The translations under genes and the position numbers were made by a program. The notes under the pieces were generated by a model. It did no database searches and was not told where the DNA came from. It saw only the letters and a list, made by a program, of their open reading frames with translations. 64,000 nucleotides of DNA from Haloferax mediterranei ATCC 33500 (lineage in GTDB: Archaea > Halobacteriota > Halobacteria > Halobacteriales > Haloferacaceae): the NCBI RefSeq assembly GCF_000306765.2, contig NC_017944.1, positions 372,001-436,000 on the forward strand. The letters run 5' to 3'. Positions 24,996 through 33,387 of this stretch are shown in pieces. Position 1 is the first letter of the stretch, and every line of letters begins with the position of its first letter.

Positions 24996-25760
24996 ATGCG
25001 AGTCGAAGACGCGGACGGAGTCAGGACGGTAACGTTCGACCGACCCGACGTGAAGAACGCCTTTACCGCCGACGTGGCGCGCGACCTCTCTGCGGCGCTC
25101 GAAAACCTCTCACCCGAAGCCGTCGACGCCGTCGTGTTGACCGGCGACGGCGACGCGTTTAGTGCCGGTGGCGACATCCAAGCGATGGCCGAACGCGACG
25201 AGACGGCACGTGAAGCGTACGAGCGCGTTCGCGGGACGCTCGGACGCGTGGCAGAAGCAATTCTCACCGCACCGGTTCCGGTTATCGCCCGCGTCAACGG
25301 GGACGCCGTCGGCGCTGGCACGTCTGTCGTCGCCGCCTGCGACTTCGCCTATGCCGTCCAAGGGGCACGGTTTGGCGCGTCGTTCGTGAACGTCGGCCTC
25401 GTCCCCGATGCCGGCGGGACGGTGACGCTTCCGCGACTCGTCGGCCTTCGGGCGGCGAAAGAACTGGCGTTCACCGGGAAACTTATCTCGGCCGAGCGGG
25501 CCGCCGACCTCGACTTGGTGAACGAGGTTGTGGACGCGGACGAACTCGATACGGTCGTCGACGAAATGGCCGAGACACTCGCCTCCCGACCGACTGAGAC
25601 GCTGGCGCTCGCAAAAGAAGCGATTCACGCGAATCTCGGTCGTCCGTGGCCCGATGGCCTCGAACGCGAGGCGCAAGCGCAGACGCTAGCTTACGATACC
25701 GATGCGCACGAAGAGGGCGTTTCGGCGTTCTTGGAGAAGCGTCGCCCCGATTTCGAATAG
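24996..25760 (+). CDS. Enoyl-CoA hydratase/isomerase (PaaG/PaaF-like)
   Basis: The product has 254 residues from the ATG at 24996. Crotonase segments are AFSAGGDIQAM, GDAVGAGTSVVAACDFAYA and VNVGLVPDAGGTVTLPRL, with an Asp-Ala-Gly in place of the more common Glu motif. This is typical of isomerase-type members such as PaaG, which convert the epoxide to the oxepin. It follows the paa regulator on the same strand. A role in the epoxide isomerisation step fits the context but is not proved. Confidence 0.88.
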   Translation: MRVEDADGVRTVTFDRPDVKNAFTADVARDLSAALENLSPEAVDAVVLTGDGDAFSAGGDIQAMAERDETAREAYERVRGTLGRVAEAILTAPVPVIARVNGDAVGAGTSVVAACDFAYAVQGARFGASFVNVGLVPDAGGTVTLPRLVGLRAAKELAFTGKLISAERAADLDLVNEVVDADELDTVVDEMAETLASRPTETLALAKEAIHANLGRPWPDGLEREAQAQTLAYDTDAHEEGVSAFLEKRRPDFE

Positions 25761-25762
25761 GT

Positions 25763-26248
25763 CTAAGCGCGCTTCACCACATAATAAAGCGTTCCGAGTG
25801 TGGGGACACAGAACGCTATTGTCGGCCACACGATTCTGTTCGGCCGATACGAGGCGTACTCCTTGTGCTGTAACTGAGCGTCAGCAAAAATCACAACTGG
25901 GGCGATCAGCCACGCAATACCGAATACGAGCAATGCTTGATCTGCGGTCACCGCTTCAGTGCTCGGGCCGCCGAACGCATATAACAGCCCCCAACCTTGC
26001 GCGCACAAAGAAATAATTACCCACTTTAACCGGCCTCCTGCCGATTCTTTATCTGGTTCGACCGGAACGGGAATCGTTCCGTCGTCGTTGAGTTTCTCTG
26101 GATCATAATTCCTCAGAGTTTCTGACACGTGTGAATCAGAACAGCCAACTGCGTTTGCAATGCGCGTGTTAGACCAGCCAGGATTATCTCGCTTTTTATA
26201 GAGAATAGTCTGCTGCTTTGCTGTAAGCTGTTTATTTTCGTATCTCAT
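25763..26248 (-). CDS. Membrane protein with N-terminal helix-turn-helix
   Basis: The product has 161 residues. The N-terminal 50 residues contain a helix-turn-helix (ARIANAVGCSDSHVSETLRN-like pattern: NTRIANAVGC then SDSHVSETL). Three hydrophobic segments follow (about 76-95, 105-122 and 140-157). GC content drops from here onward relative to the paa region. The protein could be a membrane-bound regulator or part of an integrated element. No homologous function is recognised. It is convergent with the hydratase gene. Confidence 0.6.
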   Translation of the reverse strand: MRYENKQLTAKQQTILYKKRDNPGWSNTRIANAVGCSDSHVSETLRNYDPEKLNDDGTIPVPVEPDKESAGGRLKWVIISLCAQGWGLLYAFGGPSTEAVTADQALLVFGIAWLIAPVVIFADAQLQHKEYASYRPNRIVWPTIAFCVPTLGTLYYVVKRA

Positions 26249-26355
26249 CTCTCCCCCGACTTAGCTGAATCGGTCGATTAAGTATCCCAATCCCCATATT
26301 AGAAAAAATTTCAATAAGATATATTGAATGTTACTAAATCAAACCCCGTCTATAG

Positions 26356-27231
26356 TTATAATTCAAGAAACTCCTCTGCGTTCTCCCAGAGAAGCTTGCG
26401 CTTGACCTCGTCCGAGGCGTCGAAGTGGTCGTCGAACGATTCGAACCACTGTTCCGGCCGAATCATCGGGTAGTCGGTGCCGAACATCACCTTGTCCTGC
26501 AGGACCGTCTTCGCGTAGTGTAGCACTTGCTCGTCGATGTACTTGGGAAGCCACCCGGAGAGGTCCATGTAGACGTTCCCCTTCTGCTGGCAGATAGCCA
26601 GTTGCTCTTGTTCCCACGGGAACGCCGGGTGGGCGATGAGAATCTTGAGGTCGGGGTGCTCCGCCGCCACGTCGTCGATGAGCATCGGATTTCCGTACTT
26701 GATTTTCAGTCCGCGCCCGCCCGGCGAACACGCACCGAGTGTCGAGTTGCCGCCGTGGAAGACGACGGGCACTCCGAGGTCTTCGATGGTGTCGAACAGT
26801 TCCGTGTGCTCGTCGTCACTCGGGTCGAATCCCTGTGCGATTTGCTGGAACTTGAAGCCCGAAAGTCCGAGGTCTTCGACGCAGCGGATGGCCTCCTCGA
26901 CGCAGTCGTCCTTCAGCGGGTCGACGCTTCCGAATCCGATGAAGAAGTCCGGGTGTTCGTCGCGAACGTCGGCAACGTAGTCGTTCGGCACCGGCGGATT
27001 CCCCGTGTTCGTCTCGGCGTCCCACCCGAGGAGAATCGCCTTGCCGATTCCGTGGTCGTGATACTCTTCGATCATCTCCTCGTAGTCCCACGTCTCCATC
27101 TCCGCGCCGAATCTGTTCGCCGCGTCCTGCATCATTTCGCCACCGGCGTCTTCGAGGAACTCCGCCGTCGGCTGGTGTGCGTGCGTGTCGATAATGCGCG
27201 GCTCGTCGAGCGAATCCCTCACGGTCATCAA
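26356..27231 (-). CDS. Amidohydrolase family protein (amidohydrolase-2, decarboxylase-like)
   Basis: The product has 291 residues. The metal motif DTHAHQ lies near residue 15, followed by GLSGFKFQQ, FHGGNS, LIAHPAFPWEQEQLA and the catalytic Asp in MFGTDYPM. This is the pattern of the amidohydrolase-2 group, which includes gamma-resorcylate and ACMS decarboxylases. A role in aromatic acid breakdown would fit the region. The neighbours on this side are not catabolic, so the substrate stays unknown. Confidence 0.87.
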   Translation of the reverse strand: MMTVRDSLDEPRIIDTHAHQPTAEFLEDAGGEMMQDAANRFGAEMETWDYEEMIEEYHDHGIGKAILLGWDAETNTGNPPVPNDYVADVRDEHPDFFIGFGSVDPLKDDCVEEAIRCVEDLGLSGFKFQQIAQGFDPSDDEHTELFDTIEDLGVPVVFHGGNSTLGACSPGGRGLKIKYGNPMLIDDVAAEHPDLKILIAHPAFPWEQEQLAICQQKGNVYMDLSGWLPKYIDEQVLHYAKTVLQDKVMFGTDYPMIRPEQWFESFDDHFDASDEVKRKLLWENAEEFLEL

Positions 27232-27273
27232 TGTACGACGGTTGCCGGATGATAAAAATCGAACGGACGGGGC

Positions 27274-28536
27274 TTACGATTGGATGGTCCCGGTGACGAT
27301 ATCGGAGACCCGCTGGCGGTCGAATAGTCGCTCATCGGACGGAATTTCGGGGTAGGACGTTTCGCTTCCGTCTCCCGGCCACTCACCAAACACGTCCGGA
27401 TAGACCTGTTTCGCGGTCATTTCGAGTTGGAAGAGATTCGTGAGCGGTCCCTGGAACGGCGTCCCGGAACTGTACACGCGGTCGTTTTGTACTGCCGTCA
27501 GTTCGCTGCCGACAGGGTGAGATTCCAAGGTCTCACGGGTCGACGCGACATCGTAGAATTCTCCGACTCCGAAGTTGTGGAGAATGACGTCCGGGTCGAT
27601 TTCTAACATCGCTTCGTAGTCGAGTTGTCCGTCGGCGTTCTCGTCGTACGTCTGGTCGTTGTCGACGAAGGCGTCTCGGGCACCGAGCGGGCGGACGTGC
27701 GCCTTTGCGAATCCTGGGCTGTTTATCTCGTACGGACGGAACGCCCCGTCTCGGTAGATAAGGAGTCCGACAGTCGGTCGCTCTTCTTCCGGCGGCAGGT
27801 CGCGTTTGATGGTGTTCAACAGCGACTCGTGCTCCTCGTGGAGTGCCTGCTGTCGCTCTTGTTCTTGGAACACCGCCGCGATTTTTTCCGAGAGTTCCCA
27901 GAGCGTGTAGTACTGGTAGCCGTCGCGGCATCCTTCGGGTGGCTGGGCGTGTTCCCGACTGTATCGATTCCCGACCCACGGCCCGATGTTCTCTCGAACC
28001 TCCCTGATATCGGATGTGTCCCAATCATCTGCAAACGACAGCAGCCAACACGGGTCTTGGAGGTGAACGTCGGCGTCGATTTCGTAGAAGAGTTCCTTGT
28101 CGACGCCGTCGTTCCACACCTGTTTGACGTTCGCCGCGTCGAATGATGCCCCGTCGACTGCGTCGTAGTAGTAATTCAATGTCGATGCATAACTGCTAGA
28201 GGACCCGAGTGATGCAATCGAATCACCGTGGCCGAAGGCGATAGCCATATCTGCGTAGTGGGGGCTGTACGCGTACACCGTCTGGGGAACGGCAGTAAAC
28301 GAGACTTCGCCTATCGGTGCCATCGTCACCGAGAACGAATCGTCTTCGGGCGTGCTCGCCTGTGTCGTCGGGGTCGTTGCTGTCTCTGTTTCTGTCGAGG
28401 TCGTTTCAGTCAGTGTTGGCTTTCCACTACTGTCGCTTGTACACCCCGCGAGCAGTCCGCTGCTCACCAGCGCACCGGTGTAGGCCAAGTAGTCGCGCCG
28501 TGTCGGGCTATCCTCAGTCTCATTGTCACGTGCCAT
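27274..28536 (-). CDS. Iron-siderophore-type ABC transporter substrate-binding lipoprotein
   Basis: The product has 420 residues. A Tat motif (TRRDYLAYTGALV) and lipobox (LLAGC) are followed by a Thr/Glu-rich linker to about residue 65. The mature part has the two-lobed periplasmic-binding type 3 fold; SHPVGSELTAVQNDRVYSSG is the typical closing segment. It should capture ferric siderophores or cobalamin outside the cell. No permease or ATPase genes adjoin it, so it is an orphan that must use components encoded elsewhere. A palindromic operator lies immediately before its start codon. Confidence 0.87.
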   Translation of the reverse strand: MARDNETEDSPTRRDYLAYTGALVSSGLLAGCTSDSSGKPTLTETTSTETETATTPTTQASTPEDDSFSVTMAPIGEVSFTAVPQTVYAYSPHYADMAIAFGHGDSIASLGSSSSYASTLNYYYDAVDGASFDAANVKQVWNDGVDKELFYEIDADVHLQDPCWLLSFADDWDTSDIREVRENIGPWVGNRYSREHAQPPEGCRDGYQYYTLWELSEKIAAVFQEQERQQALHEEHESLLNTIKRDLPPEEERPTVGLLIYRDGAFRPYEINSPGFAKAHVRPLGARDAFVDNDQTYDENADGQLDYEAMLEIDPDVILHNFGVGEFYDVASTRETLESHPVGSELTAVQNDRVYSSGTPFQGPLTNLFQLEMTAKQVYPDVFGEWPGDGSETSYPEIPSDERLFDRQRVSDIVTGTIQS

Positions 28537-28538
28537 GT

Positions 28539-28554
28539 TTTAGGCTGGCCTAAA
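28539..28554. promoter_or_regulatory. DtxR/SirR-like operator before the siderophore-binding gene
   Basis: TTTAGGCTGGCCTAAA has arms TTTAGGC / GCCTAAA and lies two bases upstream of the ATG (28536-28534, minus strand). A half-site TTTAGGCC recurs at 28576-28583. The TTAGG...CCTAA pattern resembles iron-dependent DtxR-family operators, including the archaeal SirR/Idr group. Iron repression is therefore likely. Confidence 0.55.
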
Positions 28555-28759
28555 TGATGTAAAGAAGTTCCGAAGTTTAGGCCGAGAAAACAGTGTGCCG
28601 AGTCTCGTCCGGGTACTATTCGAGTAACCAGACTACATCGTCTCCGAGAAGACTTATTTATACTCCTGATTGTAATTATATGGCTCTGGTGAATCACTAG
28701 ACGGCGTCGGTTTCAACCGTTAGAACTTGGAAGATGAAGCGGGAAACCGGCGATAGTTC

Positions 28760-29179
28760 ATGTCGAAGATCTCCCGCTTCATCAAGAAAGCAGTCACGTT
28801 AGCTAAAAATGTTGTTGGTGACCGAGTCGAAGTCGCCGCCCCCGAAGAGTGGTCGAAAGGGCTCGTCGGCTTCAAGCCCGCACCAGTGTTCGACATCTCG
28901 CAGACCGACGGCGACCCACTCCCGGAACTCGACACCGCTGCAACGGGCGACCCCGAGACGCTCGTCGTGGACCTCATCGAAATCGAATCGGAACTAGGCG
29001 TGACAGTCCGCATCGTTGACCCCGACGACTGGCGGCATGGGAGAGCCAAAGGCGTCTGTCAGTCTCGGAGCGTCCAAGATCTCACCCCACTCGTCGAAGT
29101 AAAGAGTCGACCGAATCAGGCGGATCTCGCGGCGACGATCATCCACGAGTACGCACACGCAATTCTTCAGCTTCCATAA
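28760..29179 (+). pseudogene. Chimeric ORF: IS5-like transposase start joined to a truncated ArdC/ImmA-like metallopeptidase
   Basis: The first 28 or so residues (MSKISRFIKKAVTLAKNVVG, then a Pro-rich turn) match the N-termini of haloarchaeal IS5-family transposases. From EEWSKGLVGFKPAPVFDISQ onward the chain resembles haloarchaeal ArdC/ImmA-IrrE-like proteins and carries the zinc motif HEYAH (about residue 131). It ends four residues later, so the rest of the metallopeptidase domain is missing. The frame is therefore a fusion of two broken genes. It is 139 codons long and unlikely to be functional. Confidence 0.65.
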
Positions 29180-29180
29180 T

Positions 29181-29303
29181 TCGCGGGTGGGCAGTCATGG
29201 AAGCGTCCGCGAGTGGTTCATACAATTTGCGCAATACTATAACTTCAAACGACCGCATCAATCGCTCGACGGACGAACGCCGGTTGAGGAGGTCACTAAC
29301 TAG
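29181..29303 (+). pseudogene. C-terminal fragment of a DDE (rve) transposase
   Basis: The frame reads VREWFIQFAQYYNFKRPHQS then LDGRTPVEEVTN before TAG at 29301. The F.RPHQ.LDG.TP.E segment is the classic end of rve-domain integrase transposases. There is no start codon or catalytic core; the fragment abuts the end of the chimeric metallopeptidase ORF. Confidence 0.75.
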
Positions 29304-29567
29304 ACAGTGCCTGGTTGAACAATATACCGAGGAACGGAACACTAGGCTGGTGTTGGACTTCACCCTCGAACCCAGTGGGTCGGAAAGCTCGTCCTCATAG
29401 ATTGTTCACATAGTGCTTGCGAGAGCATTGTGTTTCGTGGTAAAATGGAGGGATGGGAACACTCTCCCACAAATATGGGAGTTCCGACACCACTACTCGG
29501 GAAGTAACAGGGGTGTGAAAAATCGCGAGGGTGTTAAGTGGTCAACTGACAAGTACTGCTATCTTAT

Positions 29568-30092
29568 TTAGATGTTGTAGTAGATCTCGACTTTGGCATC
29601 CGGATTCTCCCACGTCGTGGCGTAGGAGATAGCAGCAGTAGTGTCGTACTTGTCAAGATTGTCATAACCGTTCAGAGATCCAGTCACGTCTTGTCCACTT
29701 ATTGAATCTGAGGACTCACAGTTACTTTCCTTGTGGATATCAGCACCATGCTCGTTTGCAATGGTGAATCCATAGTCACCATCGCCCTCAACTGTAATCC
29801 TAGCATTTCCACCCTCGTCGGTGGAGTCTGCGTCGACGGTTAGGTCACCAAACATTCTGATTTCCGTGATTAGGCCATCGAAGGTCTCCTCAACCTGACC
29901 ACCATTAAGCTCTCCATAGACACCGGGTGAGTGACTAAAGTCTAATTCGTAGGTCCCATTCCCCTCAATCGTAACCGTGTGCTCAGCGGCAGCGACTGGC
30001 TCAACACTAGTGAGAATGCCACCAGCGATGCCAGCGGTTGCGAGGCTCTTCTTCACGAACGATCGTCGGGTCTCAGTACCTTTCTCAGGCAT
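29568..30092 (-). CDS. Tat-exported protein, function unknown
   Basis: The product has 174 residues. A Tat signal (RRSFVKKSLATAGIAGG) ends in AAA near residue 36 without a lipobox Cys. The mature part is beta-rich, with short repeats of the kind VTIEGNGTYELDFS and ITVEGDGDYGFTIA. The domain resembles small secreted haloarchaeal proteins of unknown function. It sits inside the mobile-element region and has lower GC than the paa genes. It was probably acquired with that region. Confidence 0.65.
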   Translation of the reverse strand: MPEKGTETRRSFVKKSLATAGIAGGILTSVEPVAAAEHTVTIEGNGTYELDFSHSPGVYGELNGGQVEETFDGLITEIRMFGDLTVDADSTDEGGNARITVEGDGDYGFTIANEHGADIHKESNCESSDSISGQDVTGSLNGYDNLDKYDTTAAISYATTWENPDAKVEIYYNI

Positions 30093-30208
30093 GCACTTCG
30101 GGATATGGTAGTGACAGTATTATAACTTAATATATGATACAAGTAGAAAATTATATGTAACTCAGTATGAAAATTCGTCTGTCAAATCTGTGGGCTGCGT
30201 TTCTGGTA

Positions 30209-30895
30209 GTGTTCAGATAAGCTGATTCCATGCGAAGGCGAATGATCTGAGCCAATCGTCAGCAGTTTTTGCTTCGGCGTTGCTGAAACAGTTTGAGAAC
30301 GAGGAAGTTCTTCATTTTATCTTACGAAAAACACGTTCAACGCTGTTTCGATCCCCGTGTTTTTCATACCGGAATCGAAGGCCGTGTCGGTTGCAGGTGT
30401 CTTTCAGCGGTGTCGCGCCATCGGCGAGAAACACGGCGTCGTCGACGTCGTGTTTCTCGCGGAGTTCATGGAAGAACGAATGAGCGAGAACGTTGTTCTC
30501 GTCGGTTCAAGCTTCGTGTGGAGTAATTCGCTCGTCTCTGGATCGACGACAGCGTACAGCCAGTACTGTTCGTCATTGAGTCGAATCACGGTTTCATCGA
30601 CCGCAACGTGATTCGGGCGTCGACCGCCGTCGGCTGTAGATCGGCTTTGTGAACCCAGTTGTGAACGGTAGAACGAGCTCGTTTAACACCGAATATTTCA
30701 AGAATGGAAACAGTACCCGAAAGCGATACTCCAGCAAGATGGAGCTGAATACTGAGCTTCATCAGCAACTGCGGTGTCGCTTCTCGTTCCACAAGCTCTA
30801 ACTCGATCTGGTCGAGATTACCGCCGAGGCTAGCGTTTTCGGGATAAATCACTCAGAAAACGCTCCACCTCACCTTTCAATCCTTATCTGAACAC
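30209..30895 (-). mobile_element. IS6-family insertion sequence, inactive
   Basis: Perfect 13-bp terminal inverted repeats, GTGTTCAGATAAG at 30209-30221 and CTTATCTGAACAC at 30883-30895, bound a 687-bp element. This is a normal size for haloarchaeal IS6-type elements. The flanking 8 bases do not match, so no target duplication is visible. The single transposase frame inside is broken at several points. Confidence 0.88.
30213..30852 (-). pseudogene. IS6-family transposase, frameshifted and with a nonsense codon
   Basis: The fragments read in order LELVEREATPQLLMKLSIQL, GVKRARSTVHNWVHKADLQP, ETVIRLNDEQYWLYAVVDPE, LAHSFFHELREKHDVDDAVF, RNSVERVFRKIK and TADDWLRSFAFAWNQLI. They need two frameshifts, one near 30615-30625 and one near 30500-30515. 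An in-frame TGA follows RKIK where an Arg codon (CGA) is expected. The Asp-Asp-Glu core is otherwise recognisable. It cannot make a full transposase. Confidence 0.88.
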
Positions 30896-31020
30896 CGCCC
30901 TTGGCTGAGCGTCGGAGAGTTTTCTCCGGAAACGATGGGGTGTCTCGAGGTCCAACCGTATCATTGGGACGAGAAGAATACAGATTCACTTACTGACCAC
31001 GACGTAGGAGGACTCGAGAC

Positions 31021-31086
31021 TGGGTGGTACGAACACTAGTAGACGAACTCTACTGGGTGGTACGAACACTAGTAGACGAACTCTAC
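31021..31086. repeat. Exact tandem duplication of 33 bp
   Basis: Two identical 33-bp copies, 31021-31053 and 31054-31086, start TGGGTGGTACGAACACTAGT. The second copy contains the stop codon (31085-31083) of the convergent toxin gene. Exactness suggests a recent slippage event. A role as transcription end signal is possible but not shown. Confidence 0.85.
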
Positions 31087-31427
31087 TGGGGACCGAGGTA
31101 CCGCCTGCACTCTACAATCATTTCGTTGGCGAATGACTCAGTCACTTGTCCCTGTGGGTTGACGACAGCGTCATGTTTGATTGTAGCGACGACCCAGGGT
31201 AAGCAGTACGAGGTCTTGCTTGGGTCTTTGCCACTAACCCAGTCGTCTCCAAGTTCGTAGTTCCACAGAAGATTACTTGTGGTCAGGGCTGCACACAGAT
31301 ACTCCTCTCCAGGGTATGGGAATGAGTCCGCAGCAAGAACTAACCAGAGGCGTGGTTTTGACCCACGTCGGAACGGTTCCGGTACCCAGAATACGTCTCC
31401 TTTCTGGAAGCGAGCGGTGTCAGTCAC
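31083..31427 (-). CDS. MazF/PemK-like toxin
   Basis: The product has 114 residues when started at the GTG 31427-31425, which overlaps the antitoxin stop in the sequence GTGACTGA. A longer frame exists but its first 35 codons are the antitoxin gene read out of frame. The pattern FQKGDVFWVPE, KPRLWLVLAAD and CAALTTSN matches the SH3-like MazF/PemK fold of ribonuclease toxins. No membrane segment is present. Overlap with the upstream DNA-binding protein gene supports a type II toxin-antitoxin pair. Confidence 0.7.
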   Translation of the reverse strand: MTDTARFQKGDVFWVPEPFRRGSKPRLWLVLAADSFPYPGEEYLCAALTTSNLLWNYELGDDWVSGKDPSKTSYCLPWVVATIKHDAVVNPQGQVTESFANEMIVECRRYLGPQ

Positions 31428-31782
31428 GCTGTTTGCGTGGGTCAACGGCGTGTTCTTGCCATTCGTCGTATTCAAATGGTTCCTCTTCGCGACTAGCTGC
31501 AACAGCATCAGCATGGTTGGCTGCAGCGTCAAGGCTCAAGACGTGGTCACTAACACGCCAGTACTTGCCTCGATGCTCGACTCGACCTCGTTCTCTGAGC
31601 CTGACGAGAGTCGGGCCGACCGACCCGGATTTGACGGACGTCCGTTCGACGATCTCGCCTTGTGTGAACGCTTGGTGAGCATTCTGCTCTAAGAATGAGA
31701 GGATTTTGTAGGCGTTTGTCCCTGGACTTGGGCTGTCGTTGCCGTCGTTAATTGTCTCGAAACGGTCGTCGCTGATGGGCAG
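31420..31782 (-). CDS. Putative antitoxin with winged-helix domain, no ATG/GTG start
   Basis: An open frame of 120 codons ends at TGA 31422-31420, inside the toxin start. It encodes ISDDRFETINDG, KILSFLEQNAHQAFTQGEIV, SGSVGPTLVRLRERGRVEHR and KYWRVSDH, a winged-helix DNA-binding protein. The C-terminal tail DEWQEHAVDPRKQRD would bind the toxin. Upstream of the first homologous-looking codon (CTG at 31782) come only ATT, TAT and then TAA, so there is no ATG, GTG or TTG near the 5' end. It is either started at CTG/ATT or disabled. Confidence 0.65.
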   Translation of the reverse strand: MPISDDRFETINDGNDSPSPGTNAYKILSFLEQNAHQAFTQGEIVERTSVKSGSVGPTLVRLRERGRVEHRGKYWRVSDHVLSLDAAANHADAVAASREEEPFEYDEWQEHAVDPRKQRD

Positions 31783-32260
31783 AATATATTAAATGTACTA
31801 AACTGTATTGAATGTATTGGGAATGCAGAACCAGTGCCTGTTCGAATACCAGCGGTTAGACTGACTAGTGCAATCACCGGCGTATCTTGTGACGGCTTAG
31901 GTAAAACGAGTTAAGTTCAATGAAACTGTAGTCACAATCTGTTCTGATTAGTATTGTGTACTTATTGGAATATAACTGAGTATACTGGGAATTTTCGTGT
32001 CGTGACTGTTATCCGAAAACAGACCAGTCTAATGCTACGTTTTCCTATTAAGTTCCCGAGGATACAACTGTTCAGATAATGAATTCTTGTGGATTTACTC
32101 TGTAATAGGCTACTTTCTATCGATTGTATCTGAGAAGTCATGTTGACAATACGGAATCTGGCTGGGGATGTGATCATTTATTTTTATAATCAGTAAGAAC
32201 CCCCGTTGACTAAGCGCTTCTATAGTGTTGTTAATATTACAAAATACTATATTGAATATC
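31783..32260. other. Gene-free low-GC stretch
   Basis: This 478-bp interval is strongly AT-rich and carries stop codons in all frames at short intervals. TATA-like boxes such as TTTAATATAT (31786-31795, minus sense) could serve the antitoxin gene. The right end joins abruptly to the coding fragment of an ABC ATPase at 32261, marking a recombination joint. Nothing else was recognised. Confidence 0.5.
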
Positions 32261-32620
32261 GTGGACGATGGCGAGATTGTCACCGACGAGTCCGTCACAG
32301 AATTCGTGGACCTGTTCCGGACGCAGGCCTACGAAGTCGTCGTCGAAGACGAGGTTCCGACGACGGCCCGCGAGCAGATCGAACGCGAGTTCAACGTCAA
32401 CGAGTGGGAGAAGCGCGGCGACTGGACGGTCTGCGAAGTCTCGATGGCCGACCGCGCGCTCGTCCACGACCTGATGGGAGTCCTCAAGGAGTTCGACCTC
32501 GCGCCGCGGTCGGTGTCAGTCGCCGAAGCCGACCTCGAAGAGGTGTTCCTCGAAGTGACTAGCGAGGCCGATGCCCCGCGAGAGCGGGACGCCGACCGAG
32601 TGACGGAGAGCCGAGCATGA
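32261..32620 (+). pseudogene. C-terminal fragment of an ABC-type ATPase
   Basis: The frame opens VDDGEIVTDESVTEFVDLF and ends with the post-Walker ABC accessory region ADLEEVFLEVTSEA. This is the tail of DrrA/NosF-type ATPases, normally preceded by about 200 residues with Walker motifs. None of these are present; the homologous sequence begins at a sharp drop in GC. The stop overlaps the start of a permease fragment by 4 bases, as in an intact operon. Confidence 0.75.
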
Positions 32621-32691
32621 GTGCACGCCACCTCTACCTGTTCACGAGGGCGTCGTTCTTTAAATCGCTCATTCTACCGAGAATTTCGTGA
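32617..32691 (+). pseudogene. N-terminal fragment of an ABC-2 permease
   Basis: The frame reads MSARHLYLFTRASFF and then leaves homology, ending at TGA 32689-32691. The ATG overlaps the ATPase stop in ATGA, the expected coupling of an ATPase/permease pair. Only the first 15-16 residues look native. A second recombination joint therefore lies near 32662. Confidence 0.6.
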
Positions 32692-32783
32692 ACTCGTCGT
32701 GAAATGTGTCGTTCATAACATCAAGCGTGCCTCAACATAGCCAAATCAACCGCAATATGGCGATTCACCAGAGCCAATTATAT

Positions 32784-33335
32784 ATGAAACGACGCGATCT
32801 TTTAACATTTGGTTCTGCAGGACTATCTATTGGTATAACTGGGTGTATTTCAGAATTTGATAAGAACACTGAACCAAAGTCAACAAACGACGGGACTATG
32901 AGCGGTTCGAAGAAGACTGAAAAGCCCGAATTACAGAGTACCGGTGTCTATCCAGATGAAATAGAACGTGAATTCATCAGTTATGAATACATTCTGATGG
33001 AGAATGAATCTGAACATTCATTGGACGTGTCAGGGTACGTCATAGAGTCCGACCAGACGTATCGGATTGAAGAGCTTGTACTCGAACCGGGCGCACGGCT
33101 CGTACTCCTGAGCCGAAGCGGAGACGACACGACGTTGCAGTCGAGACCGCCGGCCTCCCTTCGATATGCTGGATTCGGTTTCGAAGAAGACACGTCGGTA
33201 CTCGCCGAAAACGGTACGATACGCATTCGAAAGGCTCAGGGCACGCTCGTCGCTGCGGCTTCGTACGAGAGTCCCGGGTGCGATGGAGGCACTGTCTCTA
33301 CTGAATCCGGCACCGAAATCGGATGCCTGCATTGA
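32784..33335 (+). CDS. Tat lipoprotein, possible lamin-tail domain
   Basis: The product has 183 residues from the ATG at 32784. KRRDLLTFGSAGLS and the lipobox GITGC form a Tat lipoprotein signal, followed by a polar linker to about residue 60. The remainder (EREFISYEYILMENESEHSL, SGYVIESDQTYRIEELVLEP and GARLVLLSRSG) resembles lamin-tail-like immunoglobulin folds. These domains occur in secreted nucleases and adhesins. No catalytic domain is attached here. The N-terminal part has unusually low GC. Confidence 0.6.
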   Translation: MKRRDLLTFGSAGLSIGITGCISEFDKNTEPKSTNDGTMSGSKKTEKPELQSTGVYPDEIEREFISYEYILMENESEHSLDVSGYVIESDQTYRIEELVLEPGARLVLLSRSGDDTTLQSRPPASLRYAGFGFEEDTSVLAENGTIRIRKAQGTLVAAASYESPGCDGGTVSTESGTEIGCLH

Positions 33336-33387
33336 AGCGGTCCTTAACTCGTTCTCAACCAGTTCACCCTCCCCTCAACACCCTCTA

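Noticed and set aside
29441..29495. Inverted sequence GGAACACTCTCCCA / TGGGAGTTCC as an insertion-sequence end or terminator
   Set aside because: The arms are imperfect and no matching second end or adjacent gene stop was found to give it a role.
31279..31692. Plus-strand frames opposite the toxin-antitoxin pair
   Set aside because: Their composition is not haloarchaeal, and the minus strand gives two coherent overlapping proteins.
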